From NCBI RefSeq assembly GCF_004000925.1, contig NZ_BIME01000002.1, positions 496,001 to 560,000 on the forward strand: a DNA stretch of 64,000 bases. Reading direction: 5' to 3'. Of this stretch, positions 63,153-64,000 are shown piece by piece; position 1 is the first letter of the stretch; each line of letters starts with the position of its first letter. A program made the position numbers and the translations under genes. Below the pieces are notes generated by a model, which was not told the origin of the DNA, did not search any database, and was given only the letters and a program-made list of their open reading frames with translations. This DNA comes from Paenibacillus illinoisensis NBRC 15959 (GTDB lineage: Bacteria; Bacillota; Bacilli; Paenibacillales; Paenibacillaceae).

Positions 63153-64000
63153 CTATTCAACCTTTGGTGCTGGCGTGTATGGAACTTTGAATCCTTTGGC
63201 CATGATCTGTTCCCGACCACCGTGAAGATCGAGCCGCCGCTGCTGATCCCGTCTAGCTTCAGCGTCAGTCTTTTCCGGATCAACAATCTCACGCAGCTTC
63301 TGATTCATCCGGCGAATCACGTCTGCATATTGTGGATCGCCAGCCAAGTCGTTTGATTCCGCAGGATCTTGGGCCAGATTGAACAGCTGTGGTGGGTAAT
63401 TGACGTAATAAATAAATTTATACTGTTCTTCCCGTACCATGAAAAAGCCTGTAATACTGCCTGCGGCATGGTATTCGCTAAATACAACACGATTGGGCTC
63501 GATTTCCCCTTGGGCCATGGGTAACAATGATTTTCCCGGAAGATCGTGATCTTCAGGTGCCAGATGTGCTCCGACCATCTCGAGTATGGTTGGGAAGCAG
63601 TCGACGAGAGAAATATTATTTTCGACTTGTTTTCCCTTGGGCAGATCGGGTCCTGACATGATGAAAGGAACGGCCGCAGATCCTTCATACATGGTTGATT
63701 TGAACCAAAGACCATGTTCTCCCATGGAATCGCCATGATCCGATGTATAGATGATGCGTGTCGAACGGTCCAAACCAGTTTCCCGCAATGCCGATAACAC
63801 CTCACCAACCTGGGCGTCCATGAAACTGCAAAGGCCATAATATGCCGCAAGCGCATTGCGAATATCCGCTTCTTCCAATTCATCGGCAATACCAATCAAG
63901 CGTCGATACTCATCAATGACAGGGTGGGAGCCACGCTGATCCAATCCGTAATTTTTCGGAAGTTCGATACTTTCCAACGGATACAAGTCAAAGTATTCCT
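63153..64000 (-). CDS. Sulfatase, C-terminal part (gene runs off the window)
   Basis: The visible part is about 280 residues of a type I sulfatase/arylsulfatase. It holds the second half of the metal site, IYTSDHGDSMGEHGLW with the aspartate-histidine ligands, and the C-terminal PPQLFNLAQDPAESNDLAGDP signature. The N-terminal CxPxR motif, which must be modified to formylglycine, lies outside the window. It should remove sulfate from a carbohydrate or phenolic ester. The frame is open to base 64000 (…EYFDLYP…), confirming truncation by the window. Confidence 0.9.
   Translation of the reverse strand, partial: EYFDLYPLESIELPKNYGLDQRGSHPVIDEYRRLIGIADELEEADIRNALAAYYGLCSFMDAQVGEVLSALRETGLDRSTRIIYTSDHGDSMGEHGLWFKSTMYEGSAAVPFIMSGPDLPKGKQVENNISLVDCFPTILEMVGAHLAPEDHDLPGKSLLPMAQGEIEPNRVVFSEYHAAGSITGFFMVREEQYKFIYYVNYPPQLFNLAQDPAESNDLAGDPQYADVIRRMNQKLREIVDPEKTDAEARRDQQRRLDLHGGREQIMAKGFKVPYTPAPKVE

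Noticed and set aside
1..64000. CRISPR arrays, tRNA/rRNA genes, insertion sequences, phage genes, plasmid origins
   Set aside because: No regularly spaced repeats, cloverleaf sequences, transposase-like proteins or terminal inverted repeats were seen on either strand by eye; a dedicated scan could still find a small RNA.

Overview
The window looks like a chromosomal segment of a Paenibacillus-type member of the Bacillales. The reasons are strong AGGAGG ribosome sites with frequent TTG and GTG starts, LplA/LplB/LplC-type oligosaccharide ABC importers, a membrane-spanning AraC regulator beside such an importer, many secreted or cytoplasmic glycan-active enzymes (GH43, GH30, GH95), a Fur box and cre-like sites of Bacillus type, and a UvrX/YolD SOS cassette with a Bacillus-type LexA box. 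No rRNA, tRNA, transposase, CRISPR array or phage structural gene was seen. The species assignment is an inference from gene content.

Region 1 (1-9941) is pentose and xylan catabolism. It holds the end of a GH43 enzyme, an AraC regulator, and a plus-strand unit of four genes: a KdaD-like FAH-family dehydratase, an aldehyde dehydrogenase of the alpha-ketoglutarate semialdehyde type, a YjhG-type pentonate dehydratase and a GH43 beta-xylosidase. A secreted GH30 glucuronoxylanase with a C-terminal carbohydrate-binding module follows. The three enzymes form a complete lower Weimberg-type route from a pentonate to 2-oxoglutarate, next to xylan-degrading enzymes.

Region 2 (10079-20774) starts with two small proteins (DUF4367-like and DUF3237-like) and a decayed gene start. 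Next comes a minus-strand operon for an SsuABC/NMT1-type importer, a 61-residue protein, an amidase and a RidA protein, with a PucR-type regulator behind it. A Nudix gene then follows, preceded by a promoter, a 15-codon leader ORF and mutually exclusive RNA hairpins. A fragment of an SDR epimerase and a TetR/methionine-aminopeptidase pair close the region.

Region 3 (20971-29713) is an oligosaccharide-use locus: a two-TM AraC sensor-regulator, two permeases and a lipoprotein of the Lpl family, and a GH95 fucosidase-family enzyme. Two cre-like sites point to catabolite control.

Region 4 (29848-38815) holds a YpeB-like PepSY protein, a second Nudix protein, an unusual sensor kinase with two kinase cores plus a receiver, its SARP-like response regulator, a Fur-box-preceded ferredoxin-NADP reductase of the YumC/YcgT type and a small NAD(P)-binding protein.

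Region 5 (38933-54941) is the least understood and most interesting block. A DUF5107-TPR protein comes first, then a GntR domain fused to a solute-binding-protein domain. These are followed by a tight run of an SDR, a DapA-like aldolase, a Gfo/Idh/MocA oxidoreductase, a second Lpl-type importer, an MDR dehydrogenase and a 1084-residue secreted beta-propeller/CBM/Ig/FIMAH protein. It looks like a complete uptake and catabolic pathway for a carbohydrate or sugar acid that cannot be named from sequence.

Region 6 (55173-64000) has an ArsR-controlled four-domain sulfur-transfer fusion (CoA-disulfide reductase, rhodanese, TusA, DsrE), an SOS operon of uvrX, yolD and a third uncharacterised small gene, an ECF sigma and anti-sigma pair, and a serine hydrolase beside a truncated sulfatase at the window edge.
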